Part shown: piece by piece, positions 46,656 to 55,895 of the stretch | How positions within the stretch are numbered: the stretch's first letter is position 1 | Layout of the letters: each line of letters starts with the position of its first letter | Source of the DNA: Myxococcales bacterium | GTDB lineage: Bacteria; Myxococcota_A; Polyangia; Haliangiales; Haliangiaceae | Assembly: GCA_947483555.1 (NCBI GenBank) | Contig: CANKMW010000039.1 | Coordinates: forward strand, 1-64,000 | Length of the DNA stretch: 64,000 bases | Reading direction: 5' to 3' | Made by a program: the position numbers and the translations under genes | Notes under the pieces: model-generated | What the model was told of the DNA's origin: nothing | What the model saw: only the letters and a program-made list of their open reading frames with translations | Database searches by the model: none

Positions 46656-47855
46656 TCAGTTGCCGCTGAAGCCGCGGACCACGATGATGCGGCTGCCGCC
46701 GCCGAACGTGGAGAACAGGAAGTCCCCCGAGACCGGATCGATGGCGGCGCCCTCGGCGCCGGTGAGGTTGGTGATCAGGCTGCGCCGGGTGGCGAGCACC
46801 GGATCGCCGGCGCTGTCGACCTCGTAGGTCCCGACCCGTCCTGCCGAGTACTCGGAGACCAGCACGCTCGGGTTGGTGAACAGCGGCGAGCCGAGCGGGA
46901 CGTAGACGATGCCCTCGGGTCCGCCGGCGATCGTCTGGCGCAACACCGCGGCGGTGACGTCGTAGGTGCCGGTGCCATCCGCGACCAGCGTCAGCTCGTA
47001 CCACTGGCCGCCCGACCACGAGACCAGCTTCCAGGCCCCGGCGCCGGGATGACCGGCCGGCACGTGCGCCAGCCCGCCGACCGATGCGGCCACGCCGAGC
47101 CCGGCGAGCGCCACGGTCTTGTCGGTGGTGGTGCTGGCCGCGCGCTGGAAGCCGAGCTCGTTGACCGGGTAGCGGGCGAGCACCAGCACGCCGTCGGGCG
47201 CGAACACGACGCCGCCGTCGTTGTACTGGCCCTCGCGAGCGACCGTTGCCGGCCCGACGATGCCGACGATGTGGCCGGCCGGGTCACGCTGCAAGCCCAG
47301 GGCGTAGATCGCCCCCGTGAGGTTGTTGGCGAGACCGCCGATGAGCAGCAGGTTCGGATCGGCGGGCGAGACCGTGAGGCCGCCGTAATTGGCGGGCACG
47401 CCCGGCGCGGTGCCGAGATCGCGGACGTCGTAGGAAGGATCGTAGAAGGGGTCGATCGTGAACGCGCAGTCGGAGTCGGTCGTGGAGTCGCAGCCCGGCG
47501 AGCAGCAAGCGTCTCCGGCGGCGCAGCCGGTGCCAGCGTGTTGACAGGCGACGTCGCAGGTGCCCGGCGTGCCGACCAGCGTGTCGGTGGTGCAGGTCAG
47601 CACATCGGCGCAGGTGGTCGGGCAGTTGCCGTCGCAGGTCTCGCCCGGATCGACCAGCGCGTTGCCGCACAGCGAGGCGTCGAGAGCAACCGTGGCGTCG
47701 ACGGTGGCGTCGGCCGCGGCGTCGAGGCTCGCGGCGTCGACGACCGACTCGGCATCGGTCGACGATCCATCGGCCGCGGCATCGACGAACGCCGGCGATG
47801 AGCCGCCGCAGGCAGCCATCATCACGAACGCCACTCCCAGCGCACGCTCGAGCAT
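46656..47855 (-). CDS. Secreted propeller-like lipoprotein with Cys-rich linker
   Basis: This 399-residue protein starts with a lipoprotein signal (MLERALGVAFVMMAAC), then an Asp/Ala/Thr linker. A Cys-rich stretch follows (CGNALVDPGETCDGNCPTTC, then GCAAGDACCSPGCDSTTDSD) like the myxobacterial Cys-rich repeats. A C-terminal domain of about 270 residues has propeller-like repeats (GGLTVSPADPNLLLIGG, WKLVSWSGGQWYELTL, GAEGAAIDPVSGDFLFSTFG). It is the intact parent of the decayed copy at 99-736. The ligand and role are unknown. Confidence 0.75.
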   Translation of the reverse strand: MLERALGVAFVMMAACGGSSPAFVDAAADGSSTDAESVVDAASLDAAADATVDATVALDASLCGNALVDPGETCDGNCPTTCADVLTCTTDTLVGTPGTCDVACQHAGTGCAAGDACCSPGCDSTTDSDCAFTIDPFYDPSYDVRDLGTAPGVPANYGGLTVSPADPNLLLIGGLANNLTGAIYALGLQRDPAGHIVGIVGPATVAREGQYNDGGVVFAPDGVLVLARYPVNELGFQRAASTTTDKTVALAGLGVAASVGGLAHVPAGHPGAGAWKLVSWSGGQWYELTLVADGTGTYDVTAAVLRQTIAGGPEGIVYVPLGSPLFTNPSVLVSEYSAGRVGTYEVDSAGDPVLATRRSLITNLTGAEGAAIDPVSGDFLFSTFGGGSRIIVVRGFSGN

Positions 47856-47863
47856 GATCGATG

Positions 47864-48934
47864 CTAGCAGCTCTCCCCGGCCAGGAACCAGCAGCTCGTC
47901 ACCGGCGAGGTCTTGAAGAACCCGAGCAACATCCCACCGACCTTGGTCACGCCGGTCGCGCTCGGGTGGGTGCCGTCGGCCGCCAGGTCGGCGCGTTCGT
48001 AGCTGAGGCCGTCGCCCCGCGCGGTGGTGCCGTTGGCCCACAGGTCGGGGCCCCAGCCGATCCACGGCGTGGTGGCGAGCGCGAGATCGCCGGCCCGCGG
48101 ATCGATCGCGCCGCTGCGCTCCTGCTCGATCTGCGCCGCCACCAACCACTTGAGCGCGAAGCCGGTCTCGTACGCGTGCGGCTCGGGATTGAGCGGGGTG
48201 GTCGCGTAGCCGGCATAGATGCGGTTGGAGACGAACACCATCTGCACGTTGGGATAACGCTGGCGCGCGATGCGGATGATGCTGGCCATGCCGGTCTCGA
48301 CGCCGTAGGCGTGCGAGCCCTCGGCGGGCAACGCCATCGTCGGCTGCGGGTTTGCGCACTTGAGCCAGATGACCTGGACCTGGCCCTGACCGTAGCCCTG
48401 GGCCTCGAGCAGCGTGCGCACTCGCTCCCAGTTGGTGTCGCTGGCGTCGTCCCACGCCGAGCAGGTCTGCGAGCCAAGCGCGCCGTTGACGAACGCCAGC
48501 TCGCCGCGCTCGACGGCGCTGTCGGCGAGGGCCTGGCCGGTGAACGAGTTGGGGGTGCACGGCGGCGAGCCGTCGCCCACGCACCATTCCTGGGTCGCGT
48601 TCGACATCCCGATCGACATCATCACGTAGCGCCCGCTCGGTGACGGCGCGCCACTGGTGTCGCGGGGCTGGATCAGCGCCGCCCGGACCTGACCGGCGGC
48701 CAGGTGGGCGGCGGGGATGCTGTTGCCTCCCGGGTACAGGCCGCCGGCGTAGCCCTTGTAGGTATCGAGCAAGAGCTCGCTCACCGGCACCGTCGGTGTC
48801 GTGTAGTCGATCGGCGCCCGGCCGTCGATCACGTCGGCCGCATCGGCGGTGGCCTCGGCGTCGCGATCGACCGCACCGTCGTCACCGCCGTTACACGCGG
48901 CCAGGATCGACAGGCCGGCGATGAGATGCTTCAT
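47864..48934 (-). CDS. SGNH-hydrolase-like lipoprotein
   Basis: This 356-residue protein has a lipoprotein signal (MKHLIAGLSILAAC). It shows an SGNH/esterase-like plan: a block I equivalent SIGMSNATQEWC with a serine nucleophile candidate, an Asn in FVNGALGSQTC, and a DGTHPSATG ending with the Asp-His pair. It may deacylate sugars or lipids outside the cell, but catalysis is inferred. Its ATG overlaps the stop of the vWA gene, and the propeller gene follows eight bases on, so the three form an operon. Confidence 0.65.
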   Translation of the reverse strand: MKHLIAGLSILAACNGGDDGAVDRDAEATADAADVIDGRAPIDYTTPTVPVSELLLDTYKGYAGGLYPGGNSIPAAHLAAGQVRAALIQPRDTSGAPSPSGRYVMMSIGMSNATQEWCVGDGSPPCTPNSFTGQALADSAVERGELAFVNGALGSQTCSAWDDASDTNWERVRTLLEAQGYGQGQVQVIWLKCANPQPTMALPAEGSHAYGVETGMASIIRIARQRYPNVQMVFVSNRIYAGYATTPLNPEPHAYETGFALKWLVAAQIEQERSGAIDPRAGDLALATTPWIGWGPDLWANGTTARGDGLSYERADLAADGTHPSATGVTKVGGMLLGFFKTSPVTSCWFLAGESC

Positions 48935-50397
48935 GGCGATCCGTCGCCTGGCGTCACGCACTGCACCTCGACCACGGTCCCGAGCGGCGGCGTGGCGCCA
49001 CCGCGGTTGACCTCGATGGCGTGGCTCAGCGGGTTATCCCCGTCCGCGGGGCATGCCGCCGCGTCGGGGTGGAGGCACCAGCACGGCGTGGCGGCGCCGC
49101 CCGGATCGCACGTCGCGCCGGTCTGGATCGCCACCGCACACTGCGCGATCACCACTTCGGTGCGGCTGGGGGCGTCGGGATTCAGCACGTCGACCACCGT
49201 GCACTCGGGCTGCAGGCCCTCGATCCCAAGGTCGCGATCGGCGAGCACCTCGTCGATGCACGGGTTGCCGATGGCGGTCTTCACCAGGGTCGCGATCTGC
49301 ACCAGCGCGTCGCCCAGGTTCGAGTTGCAGATGGTCGCGAACGTGTTCCGCTCCGGGAAGGACGACAGGAACCCCTGCAGGCGCACCGGCGGGTTGGCCC
49401 CGTCGTCGGGATCGTTGACGTCGAACGTGGTGCACGAGCGCGACACCTCGGGCAGGTTGGGATCGTTGGTGCGGCGGTCCGGCCCCACCGTCAGGTTGCC
49501 GGTGGCAGCGTCGAAGTCGCCGATAATGCCGGCGACGACGACCAGCTTCGGATCGCCCTTCAGGTTGCGCAGGAAGTCGGCGTAGCGCTGGACCTCGAAC
49601 TCGTACATGGACGCCGGGTCGGGCACGCAGCCGCTCTTGGGGCCGAGCGTCCGCGGGGTGGCGTCGCCAGCGCAGCGGACGCCGAACTCGTGGCACCGGA
49701 ACGAGGTGCGCGGACCGAGCTGCGACGCGAGGCCGGCGTTGGGATCGCCGAACAAGGCGCCCATCTCGGTCGAGCAGTCGTCTTCATCGGCGATGACGAT
49801 GACCGCGAGGTGCGCGCCGCCGCGGTAGAAGCCCGGATTCTTCCCCGGCTGCAGCGCGCGGTACATCGACTCGAGGTGCATCTCGAAGCCGCAGCCGGTG
49901 TTGCCGAGCTGGGACATGCAGGCAAACAACCCCGCCAGGTTGCCGGTGTGGTTCCGCACGCGGGTGCCGTTCGACTGCGCGATGTCCGAGACGAACGAGC
50001 CCTGCAGCCCGTAGGTCGTCGCGCAGCTGTTACCCGGCGGACCGGTCAACAGATTCCCGTCGTCGCCGGACGCCACGCAACCCGGCACCGATTGGGCTCC
50101 GGCGGCGCCGACGTTCGACGACACCACGCCGAGGTGGAGGTTGGGCAGCCCACCCTCGAGGGTCTGCAGCACGTTGAGGAAGACCGGGAAGTTCTGGGCC
50201 AGCTGGCTCTGCTCGGCGAGCATCGACCCCGAGTTGTCGACCACGAACAGGAGGTCGAGATCGCGATTGATGTAGACCGGGATGCTGCGCTCGAACATCG
50301 GGTCCTGGACCGGACCGCCCTTGGGGGCGCCATAGCAACCGGCGATCGACCCGACGGCGACGATGACGACGATGGCGACGAGCGTGATCCGCGACAT
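48931..50397 (-). CDS. von Willebrand factor A-domain lipoprotein
   Basis: This 488-residue protein has a lipoprotein signal (MSRITLVAIVVIVAVGSIAGC). A vWA domain follows with the MIDAS start DLLFVVDNSGSML and a later AVIVIADEDDCST. The C-terminal third is Cys-rich, with pairs that probably form disulfides (CIDEVL, ECTVVD, CAVAIQTGATC, CWCLHPDAAAC). It is likely a surface adhesion or scaffold protein. The start at 50397 is chosen over an upstream ATG (50421) because it opens the signal peptide. It is the first gene of a minus-strand operon. Confidence 0.82.
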   Translation of the reverse strand: MSRITLVAIVVIVAVGSIAGCYGAPKGGPVQDPMFERSIPVYINRDLDLLFVVDNSGSMLAEQSQLAQNFPVFLNVLQTLEGGLPNLHLGVVSSNVGAAGAQSVPGCVASGDDGNLLTGPPGNSCATTYGLQGSFVSDIAQSNGTRVRNHTGNLAGLFACMSQLGNTGCGFEMHLESMYRALQPGKNPGFYRGGAHLAVIVIADEDDCSTEMGALFGDPNAGLASQLGPRTSFRCHEFGVRCAGDATPRTLGPKSGCVPDPASMYEFEVQRYADFLRNLKGDPKLVVVAGIIGDFDAATGNLTVGPDRRTNDPNLPEVSRSCTTFDVNDPDDGANPPVRLQGFLSSFPERNTFATICNSNLGDALVQIATLVKTAIGNPCIDEVLADRDLGIEGLQPECTVVDVLNPDAPSRTEVVIAQCAVAIQTGATCDPGGAATPCWCLHPDAAACPADGDNPLSHAIEVNRGGATPPLGTVVEVQCVTPGDGSP

Positions 50398-50510
50398 GAG
50401 CCCCCCGGTGCGGCCTGGCACGGTGGCGATGATATCAGCGTCCAGCGCTTCACGTTCATCTCACGTTCGTCCGCTGGAGGAGTCACGCGGACCGGGTTCA
50501 GGGTCGCCTC

Positions 50511-51839
50511 ATGACGAACCAGATGAACCGCCTGTTCCTGTTCGCCGTCATGGCCGGGGCTGTTGGCTGTGGCGACGACGAAACCCTCAACCCGACCCCG
50601 GACGCGGCGCCGCCGGAGGCCGACGCAGCGGCCGATGCCGCGACCGATGCCGCGCCGGCCTGCGCTGGCCAGTCCTTGCGCACCGATCTGCCGTGGCGCG
50701 CCGGTGTCCGCGAGCAGCTGCAGACGTGGATCGACAGCACCGGATGCCGCAGCACGGGCTACGACGGTACGCGCAAGCCGGTCGCCCTGTTCGACTGGGA
50801 CAACACCGTCATCAAGAACGACATCGGCGACGCGATCACCTTCTACCTGATCGAACACGACAAGGTGTTGCAGCCGCCGGGACAGGACTGGGGCCGGACC
50901 AGCCCGTACATGACGGCGGCGGCTCAGGCCGCGCTGACCGCGGCCTGCGGCACCGACGTCGCCGCCGGTCAGCCGCTGCCGACCGCGACCGACACCGATT
51001 GCGCGGACGAGATCCTCAGCATCTACATCGATGGCGTCACCCGCGGCGCCGCCGCGGCGTTCGCGGGCTGGAACTACCGCCGCATGGAACCGACCTACGC
51101 CTGGACCGCCCAGCTGATGGCGGGCTACACGCCGGCGGAGATCAAGGGCTTCGTCGAGGCGACGGTCACCGCTCACCTCGCCGCGCCGGTGGCCGGGACC
51201 AAGGTCGTCGGGACGCGCACGGTCAACGCGTACATCCGCATCTACGATCAGGTCGCGGATCTGATCGCGACCATGCAGGTCAACGGGTTCGACGTGTGGG
51301 CGATCAGCGCCTCGCCGCAACCCGTGGTCGAGGTGTTCGCGGCTCGGGTCGCGGTCCCGGTCGATCACGTGATCGGCATCCGCCACATGCTCGACGGCAA
51401 CGGGCGCTACACCTACCACTTCCAGGGTTGCGGCACGGTCGCCGACGCCGAGGACTCGATGATCTCGTATATCGAAGGCAAGCGGTGCTGGGTCAACAAG
51501 GTGATCTACGGGTCCAGCGGCCCGACGGCGATGGAGCGGCGACCGCTCGGCCAGCGCCAGGTGTTTGGCGCCGGCGACTCGGACACCGATATCGAGTTCC
51601 TGCGCGACGCGACCTACAAGCTGGCGCTCAACCGCAACAAGCGTGAGCTGATGTGCTTCGCCTACCACAACGAGGGCGGCAGCTGGGTCGTCAACCCGAT
51701 GTTCATCGCGCCGCGCGCACAGCAGTCGTCGCCGTACCCGTGCGACACCACGGGGTGCAAGTCGTCGACCGGCGTCGGCAGCCCCTGTCGCGACGAGGCC
51801 GGCAACGTGATCCCGCCACAGGCCGACGTCGCGTTCTGA
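50511..51839 (+). CDS. Secreted HAD-superfamily phosphatase lipoprotein
   Basis: This 442-residue protein has a lipoprotein signal (MNRLFLFAVMAGAVGC) and an Ala/Asp linker. HAD motif I is FDWDNTVIKND (nucleophile Asp), motif II VWAISASPQPVVE, and motif IV FGAGDSDTDIEFL. The plan resembles phosphoserine-phosphatase-like acid phosphatases. It ends in a Cys-containing tail. The start may be 50511 or the ATG four codons later. It is read divergently from the vWA gene. Confidence 0.85.
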   Translation: MTNQMNRLFLFAVMAGAVGCGDDETLNPTPDAAPPEADAAADAATDAAPACAGQSLRTDLPWRAGVREQLQTWIDSTGCRSTGYDGTRKPVALFDWDNTVIKNDIGDAITFYLIEHDKVLQPPGQDWGRTSPYMTAAAQAALTAACGTDVAAGQPLPTATDTDCADEILSIYIDGVTRGAAAAFAGWNYRRMEPTYAWTAQLMAGYTPAEIKGFVEATVTAHLAAPVAGTKVVGTRTVNAYIRIYDQVADLIATMQVNGFDVWAISASPQPVVEVFAARVAVPVDHVIGIRHMLDGNGRYTYHFQGCGTVADAEDSMISYIEGKRCWVNKVIYGSSGPTAMERRPLGQRQVFGAGDSDTDIEFLRDATYKLALNRNKRELMCFAYHNEGGSWVVNPMFIAPRAQQSSPYPCDTTGCKSSTGVGSPCRDEAGNVIPPQADVAF

Positions 51840-51921
51840 CCCGGTCGCGAGACGACGCGCATGTCCGGAACGCGGACCGCCGCCTCGGTGGCGGCGGTCG
51901 CGTGACGTTGCGGTCGACGCT

Positions 51922-52944
51922 TCAGGGGCGCTCGGGCAGGTCGGCTGCGCACGAGGTCTCGGCCCAGCGACCGACGAAGCCGCCGCCGACCTCGGGGCCG
52001 GGCAGGCTCTCGCGGTAGTGACCACCGGCGCGGCCATGCTCGCCGGCGCGGGTCAGCCAGCGGCCCGCGAAGGCGCCGTCGCGGTAGTGGCCGGTGAAGA
52101 TGCCGCGGAACTGACCATCGCGGTCGATGTACTTGGCGAAGAACACCTGCTCGCCATTGCGGCGGGTGCCGTAGATGCCGCGCAGGTGACCGATCGGGTC
52201 ACCGTCGGCGTTGCTGACCACGCCCATGAAGGCGCCGAAGCCGAGGCGCATCGCGTGCCAGCGGCCACGCATGAAGCCGTGGTCGCAGTCGTCACGGTCG
52301 CGGCGCAGCGCGGTGACCACGATGCGGTTGCCATCGGCGTCGCGGTCGGTCGAGACCGGGCCGGCGACCAGGTCGGCGAGGCTGAGGTCGAGGCGGTCAC
52401 CGACGTTGGGGATGTAGGACAGCGTGATGCCGGCGAGGTCGCCATCGGCGAGCACCTCGAGCACCAGGCCATCGGCGAACGGCCGGGTCACCGACTGGAA
52501 CTCCACCGAGCGGCGGTCGGTGCGCGGGTTGATGCGGTCGGTGGCCTCCTCGAAGCCGATGCGGTGGCGCACCACCAGCGCGCCGCGGCTGACCTCGATG
52601 CGGCCGCTCCAGTCGCGGGCCTGGTCGCGGGTCCGATCGGGCGGCAACTGGCCCCACGCCGCGGCAATGCGCAGGCGGGCGACGTCGCCGCGGGTCCGCA
52701 GCGCGGCGATCTCGGTGTCGCCGTCCATGGGGTCGACGTAGGCGGAGTCGCTCTCGATGGCGGCGGCGGCGAAGCTGTCGACGGCGTCGAACAGCGGCGC
52801 CTCGTCCTCGGTATCGAGGCCGCCGTTCTCGAGCTCGATCGACGAGACGATCTGATCGGCGTCGTCCTGCGGGCTGTCGGTGCAGGCGCCGGCGGCGGCG
52901 ACCAGGGAGCAGGCAAACAAGGCTGGGAAGCGAAGAGTGCGCAT
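51922..52944 (-). CDS. Hypothetical lipoprotein with C-terminal MORN-like repeats
   Basis: This 340-residue protein has a lipoprotein signal (MRTLRFPALFACSLVAAAGAC). A beta-rich middle (about 60-230) is followed by short repeats of about 20 residues (GHLRGIYGTRRNGEQVFFAK, then GQFRGIFTGHYRDGAFAGRW) with a G-x-F-x-G-x-W/Y rhythm, recalling MORN-type hairpins. AGGAGG precedes the ATG at 52944. A candidate sigma-54 promoter lies 30 bases further up. The function is unknown. Confidence 0.65.
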   Translation of the reverse strand: MRTLRFPALFACSLVAAAGACTDSPQDDADQIVSSIELENGGLDTEDEAPLFDAVDSFAAAAIESDSAYVDPMDGDTEIAALRTRGDVARLRIAAAWGQLPPDRTRDQARDWSGRIEVSRGALVVRHRIGFEEATDRINPRTDRRSVEFQSVTRPFADGLVLEVLADGDLAGITLSYIPNVGDRLDLSLADLVAGPVSTDRDADGNRIVVTALRRDRDDCDHGFMRGRWHAMRLGFGAFMGVVSNADGDPIGHLRGIYGTRRNGEQVFFAKYIDRDGQFRGIFTGHYRDGAFAGRWLTRAGEHGRAGGHYRESLPGPEVGGGFVGRWAETSCAADLPERP

Positions 52945-52972
52945 CGGGTTGGTTCCTCCTGTGGAGACGTAG

Positions 52973-52988
52973 AGCAAGCGGTCGGCCA
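52973..52988 (-). promoter_or_regulatory. Candidate sigma-54 promoter of the MORN-like lipoprotein gene
   Basis: On the minus strand, TGGCCGACCGCTTGCT has GG at 52987-52986 and GC at 52975-52974 with ten bases between and a perfect TTGCT -12 box. The predicted start near 52962 leaves an 18-base leader that includes the AGGAGG site. Confidence 0.5.
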
Positions 52989-53090
52989 GGTGCAGTCCCG
53001 AGGCGCGGCGCACCCTTGGCGGCGGTCATCCGACCGGCGGCGATCCGGAGGTACCGGCGAGCGCGCCCGTGCCGGTACCTCGAGGTCCCG

Positions 53091-53180
53091 GTGACCGAGG
53101 CCGAGACCGAGGCCGAGACCGAGGCCCAGGCCGTCGCCGAATCCGAAACCGTCGCCGAATCCGAAACCGACACCGTCGCC
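53091..53180 (+). repeat. Short tandem repeats upstream of the glyoxalase-family gene
   Basis: About three copies of a 12-mer GAGACCGAGGCC-type unit are followed by two copies of an 18-mer (GTCGCCGAATCCGAAACC). They end about 20 bases before the ATG at 53201. They resemble the Pro-repeat DNA in the kinase tail but are not in a likely coding frame here. They may affect expression of the gene by slippage. Confidence 0.6.
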
Positions 53181-53200
53181 GGCGCAGTATCAACGCCGCC

Positions 53201-53602
53201 ATGAGCACCCCGTCCGTCACCCTCGGCTACGTCCTCGTCTACGTCCCCGACGTCGCGCGCGCGACCGCCTTCTGGCAACGCGCCTTCGGGCTCCCGCTGC
53301 GCTTCGCCCACGACAGCGGCACGTACGCCGAGCTCGAGACCGGCGCCACGGCGCTCGGCTTCGTTGCCGAGGCAACCGCCGAAGCCAACGGTGGCAGGTT
53401 CCGCCCCAACCGCGCCGACGGCGAGCCAGCCGGGATCGAGATCGCGCTGTGCACCACGGACGTCCCGGCGGCGTGGCAGCGCGCCCTCGACGCCGGCGCG
53501 ACCGCGGTCAAGGCGCCGGCCACCAAGCCGTGGGGCCAGACCGTGGCCTACGTCCGCGATCCGGACGGCGTGCTCGTCGAGCTGTGCACACCGATGGGCT
53601 GA
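53201..53602 (+). CDS. Glyoxalase/bleomycin-resistance (VOC) family protein
   Basis: This 133-residue protein shows two beta-alpha-beta-beta-beta halves: LGYVLVYVPDVARATAFWQR, then AYVRDPDGVLVELCTPMG. Metal-site candidates are a Glu in the ELETGATALGF strand and Glu in VELCTP. The substrate is unknown. The ATG at 53201 is chosen because upstream codons come from the tandem repeat. Confidence 0.85.
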   Translation: MSTPSVTLGYVLVYVPDVARATAFWQRAFGLPLRFAHDSGTYAELETGATALGFVAEATAEANGGRFRPNRADGEPAGIEIALCTTDVPAAWQRALDAGATAVKAPATKPWGQTVAYVRDPDGVLVELCTPMG

Positions 53603-53716
53603 CCGTTCAAGCGGCGCATGCTGGCGCGCTGCGCCACCATGCCGACCAGCTTCGCGGCCGCGGGAGCATCGGCGGTGGCCTCGACGCGCGCACGCGAAGC
53701 AGCGAAGATGCGAGGC

Positions 53717-54145
53717 ATGACGATCCTCAGGTCCGCCGTCGTGGCTCTGGTCGGTCTCGCTGCCGCGTGCGGCGGTGCTACTCCGCCGCCCGTGCAGCCG
53801 AGCAGTACCCCACCCACCACCGCCGCCGTCCCCGCCCAGCGCCCGACGGTGGTTGGCAAATGGCTCGAGTTCTGGGGCAAGCCCGGCGAGACCGACGTCG
53901 CCTACCACGACCAATATCAGGTCGGATACGACGGAGACAAGCCGTTCGTCCGGCCCCTCGACCAGGCGCACGCCGACGTGATCAACTCCGTCACCATCGA
54001 CGGCGACAACGTCGACCTCATCATCCGCACCTCATTCGAGGTCCACTACCAGCTCCATCTCGATCCGGGCGGTGACAGCATGACCGGCACCGCCACCACG
54101 CCGGACAGGACTCTGCCGATCCGCTGGGAGCGCATCAGGGACTGA
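53717..54145 (+). CDS. Small hypothetical lipoprotein
   Basis: This 142-residue protein has a lipoprotein signal (MTILRSAVVALVGLAAAC) and a Pro/Thr linker. A small beta domain follows (VVGKWLEFWGKPGETDVAYH, then GGDSMTGTATTPDRTLPIRW), lipocalin- or META-like in rhythm. An ATG three codons earlier (53708) is also possible. No function is assigned. Confidence 0.65.
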   Translation: MTILRSAVVALVGLAAACGGATPPPVQPSSTPPTTAAVPAQRPTVVGKWLEFWGKPGETDVAYHDQYQVGYDGDKPFVRPLDQAHADVINSVTIDGDNVDLIIRTSFEVHYQLHLDPGGDSMTGTATTPDRTLPIRWERIRD

Positions 54146-54673
54146 TGGTGCGACCGCTAGTCCGGCCGCGAACAGACGGCCATGGCGAGGATATGCAGGT
54201 AGCGGGTGCGCGCCGACGAGCAGTGCGTCGACTGCCCGAGGATGGTGAAGGAGCGGGTCACTCTGCGCGACGACCGGAGCATGGACGACCCCTTTCCGGG
54301 ACGTTCATGTCTTCAGCAAGCCTCGGGCCAGCCCTCCGTGTGTGCTCGGTCGCGGGGTTGCGCACGACGTGCCGAGGGAACACTCGACATGACCAGTGCA
54401 TTCGCCAGCGCTGGCGCCGCAGGGCGGCACCCGGGTGCAACGACTGTAGCTGCTCGTGCGTCGAGTGGTTGTCGCGAACAACGCAGGCCCGCGCTCGTGG
54501 CCGCCGAAGCGGGCGCGCAGAACGCCGACGCCGCCCACGTGGGCAGGGATCCGTGAGGCGCGCACCGTGACCTCCACCGACGACAACCGCGATCCGCCTA
54601 CACCCAGCAGGCCAGGCGCCGCGGACACTTGCGGCCGTTGAAACCTGGGCCGGGAGTCGCTGTCTGTTGTGCC
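54146..54673. other. Intergenic region without a convincing gene
   Basis: About 530 bases hold only short frames with skewed composition on both strands. The piece RADEQCVDCPRMVKERVTLR (about 54206-54270) looks coding but has no context, and may be another gene relic. No RNA gene or repeat was recognised. Confidence 0.35.
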
Positions 54674-55225
54674 ATGCCCGCACCGCTTGCTCCTGTCTTC
54701 CTCGCCGCCGAGCCGCCCTCGTATCTGCCCACCGCCACCGCCCTCGCCCCCATCTCTCGTCCGGTCCGGCTCACCGGCGAGCGCGTCATCATCTACGACG
54801 TCATGCTCGTCGCGCTCGTCGTGGTGAGCTTGCTCGGCGCGATCGCCAGCGTCAGCGACGGCTACCTGCTGGTCACCAACAGCGGCCACGAGCTGGTGTC
54901 GGCGCGGCCTGCGGGCAGCGGCGGCAGCGTCTTCTGGATGGTGGTCGTGGCGGCGCTCGCCATGCTCGGGCTGGTCAGCCCGACCCGCCGCAGCGCGCGC
55001 ATCATGGGCTGGAGCATGGTCGCGATGATCTTCATCGGCGCGTTCGTCGCGCTCGCCACCGCCGACCTCTTCAACCTCGATGGCCTGAGCTGGTCGAAGC
55101 ACATCGAGGAGACCGGCGCCGTCGCGATGCTGCAGTTTGCGCTCCTCACCGCCGTGCTCGCGGGCCCGGTGATGCTGTTCACGCAGTGGCGGCTCTTCCG
55201 CGCCGAGCAGCGCCTGGCGCGCTGA
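54674..55225 (+). CDS. Hypothetical membrane protein
   Basis: This 183-residue protein has four likely membrane helices (VMLVALVVVSLLGAIASV, VFWMVVVAALAMLGLV, MGWSMVAMIFIGAFVALA, MLQFALLTAVLAGPVML). It has no motif that I recognise. It stands alone, 200 bases before the YeeE pair read the other way. The ATG at 54674 is preferred over 54629 because it starts the predicted chain closest to the first helix. Confidence 0.6.
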   Translation: MPAPLAPVFLAAEPPSYLPTATALAPISRPVRLTGERVIIYDVMLVALVVVSLLGAIASVSDGYLLVTNSGHELVSARPAGSGGSVFWMVVVAALAMLGLVSPTRRSARIMGWSMVAMIFIGAFVALATADLFNLDGLSWSKHIEETGAVAMLQFALLTAVLAGPVMLFTQWRLFRAEQRLAR

Positions 55226-55443
55226 ACGTTTCACGAGATCTCGACACGACTTCTGTGCCCGATCCCGGTCGATATGGGCTCTCGCTCCAGCATTCGGTCT
55301 CGCTCCGACTCGCGTTCCAGTTCGGCGACAAGACCGACTTCTATGGTGAGCCGGCGACTTCGACGCCGCCTTGACACCGGCGCGCGCGGCACCGAGCTGC
55401 GCTGCTCCTCATGTCGGCGCCGACGAGCAGTCCCGGTTTCGGT

Positions 55444-55857
55444 TCAGCGGCGCATGGTGGCCCGCTGCGCCAGCATGCCGGCCACCATCGCGGCGACGAA
55501 CGCCACCGCGGTGCCCGAGCCCGATGCGGCGGCGACCAGCCCCGGTCCCGGGCACAGGCCGCCGAGCCCCCAGCCGACGCCGAAGATCGCGGCGCCGGCC
55601 AGCAGGCGAACGTCGAGGTCGCGGCGGGTCGGCAGGTGGAACGCGGTGCCGAACCACGGCTCGCGGCGGCGCCGCCGCACCACGCGATTGGCGAGCGCGT
55701 AGACCGCGACCGCGCCGCCCATCACGAACCCGAGGCTCGGATCCCAGCCGCGGCTCGGATCGAGAAAGCCGATCACCTTCGCGGGCCGCGTCATCCCGCT
55801 CACCCACAGCCCGACGCCGAACAGCGCACCGGCGGTGGCGGCGACCACGATCGACAT
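55444..55857 (-). CDS. YeeE/YedE-family sulfur transporter half (second)
   Basis: This 137-residue membrane protein shows the family signature GFLDPSRGWDPSLGFVMGGA and the conserved cysteine in GLGGLCPGPGLV. In single-chain YeeE/TsuA this corresponds to one half of a thiosulfate/sulfur permease. The ATG at 55857 gives the usual start. A GTG at 55899 overlapping the previous stop (GTGA) is an alternative and would match the style of this genome. It is co-transcribed with the next entry. Confidence 0.87.
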   Translation of the reverse strand: MSIVVAATAGALFGVGLWVSGMTRPAKVIGFLDPSRGWDPSLGFVMGGAVAVYALANRVVRRRRREPWFGTAFHLPTRRDLDVRLLAGAAIFGVGWGLGGLCPGPGLVAAASGSGTAVAFVAAMVAGMLAQRATMRR

Positions 55858-55895
55858 CGCGCGGCAGCGCCGACCGCACGCCGCGACCGCGGCGC

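Noticed and set aside
53091..53180. Repeat array upstream of the glyoxalase-family gene as a CRISPR-like locus or as coding extension
   Set aside because: Units are contiguous without unique spacers; the in-frame extension would be Arg-rich, and the family start fits the ATG at 53201.
54146..54673. Several short frames on both strands between the small lipoprotein and the membrane protein genes
   Set aside because: No start with a ribosome site, no domain, and overlapping frames of equal quality; no tRNA or other RNA fold recognised.
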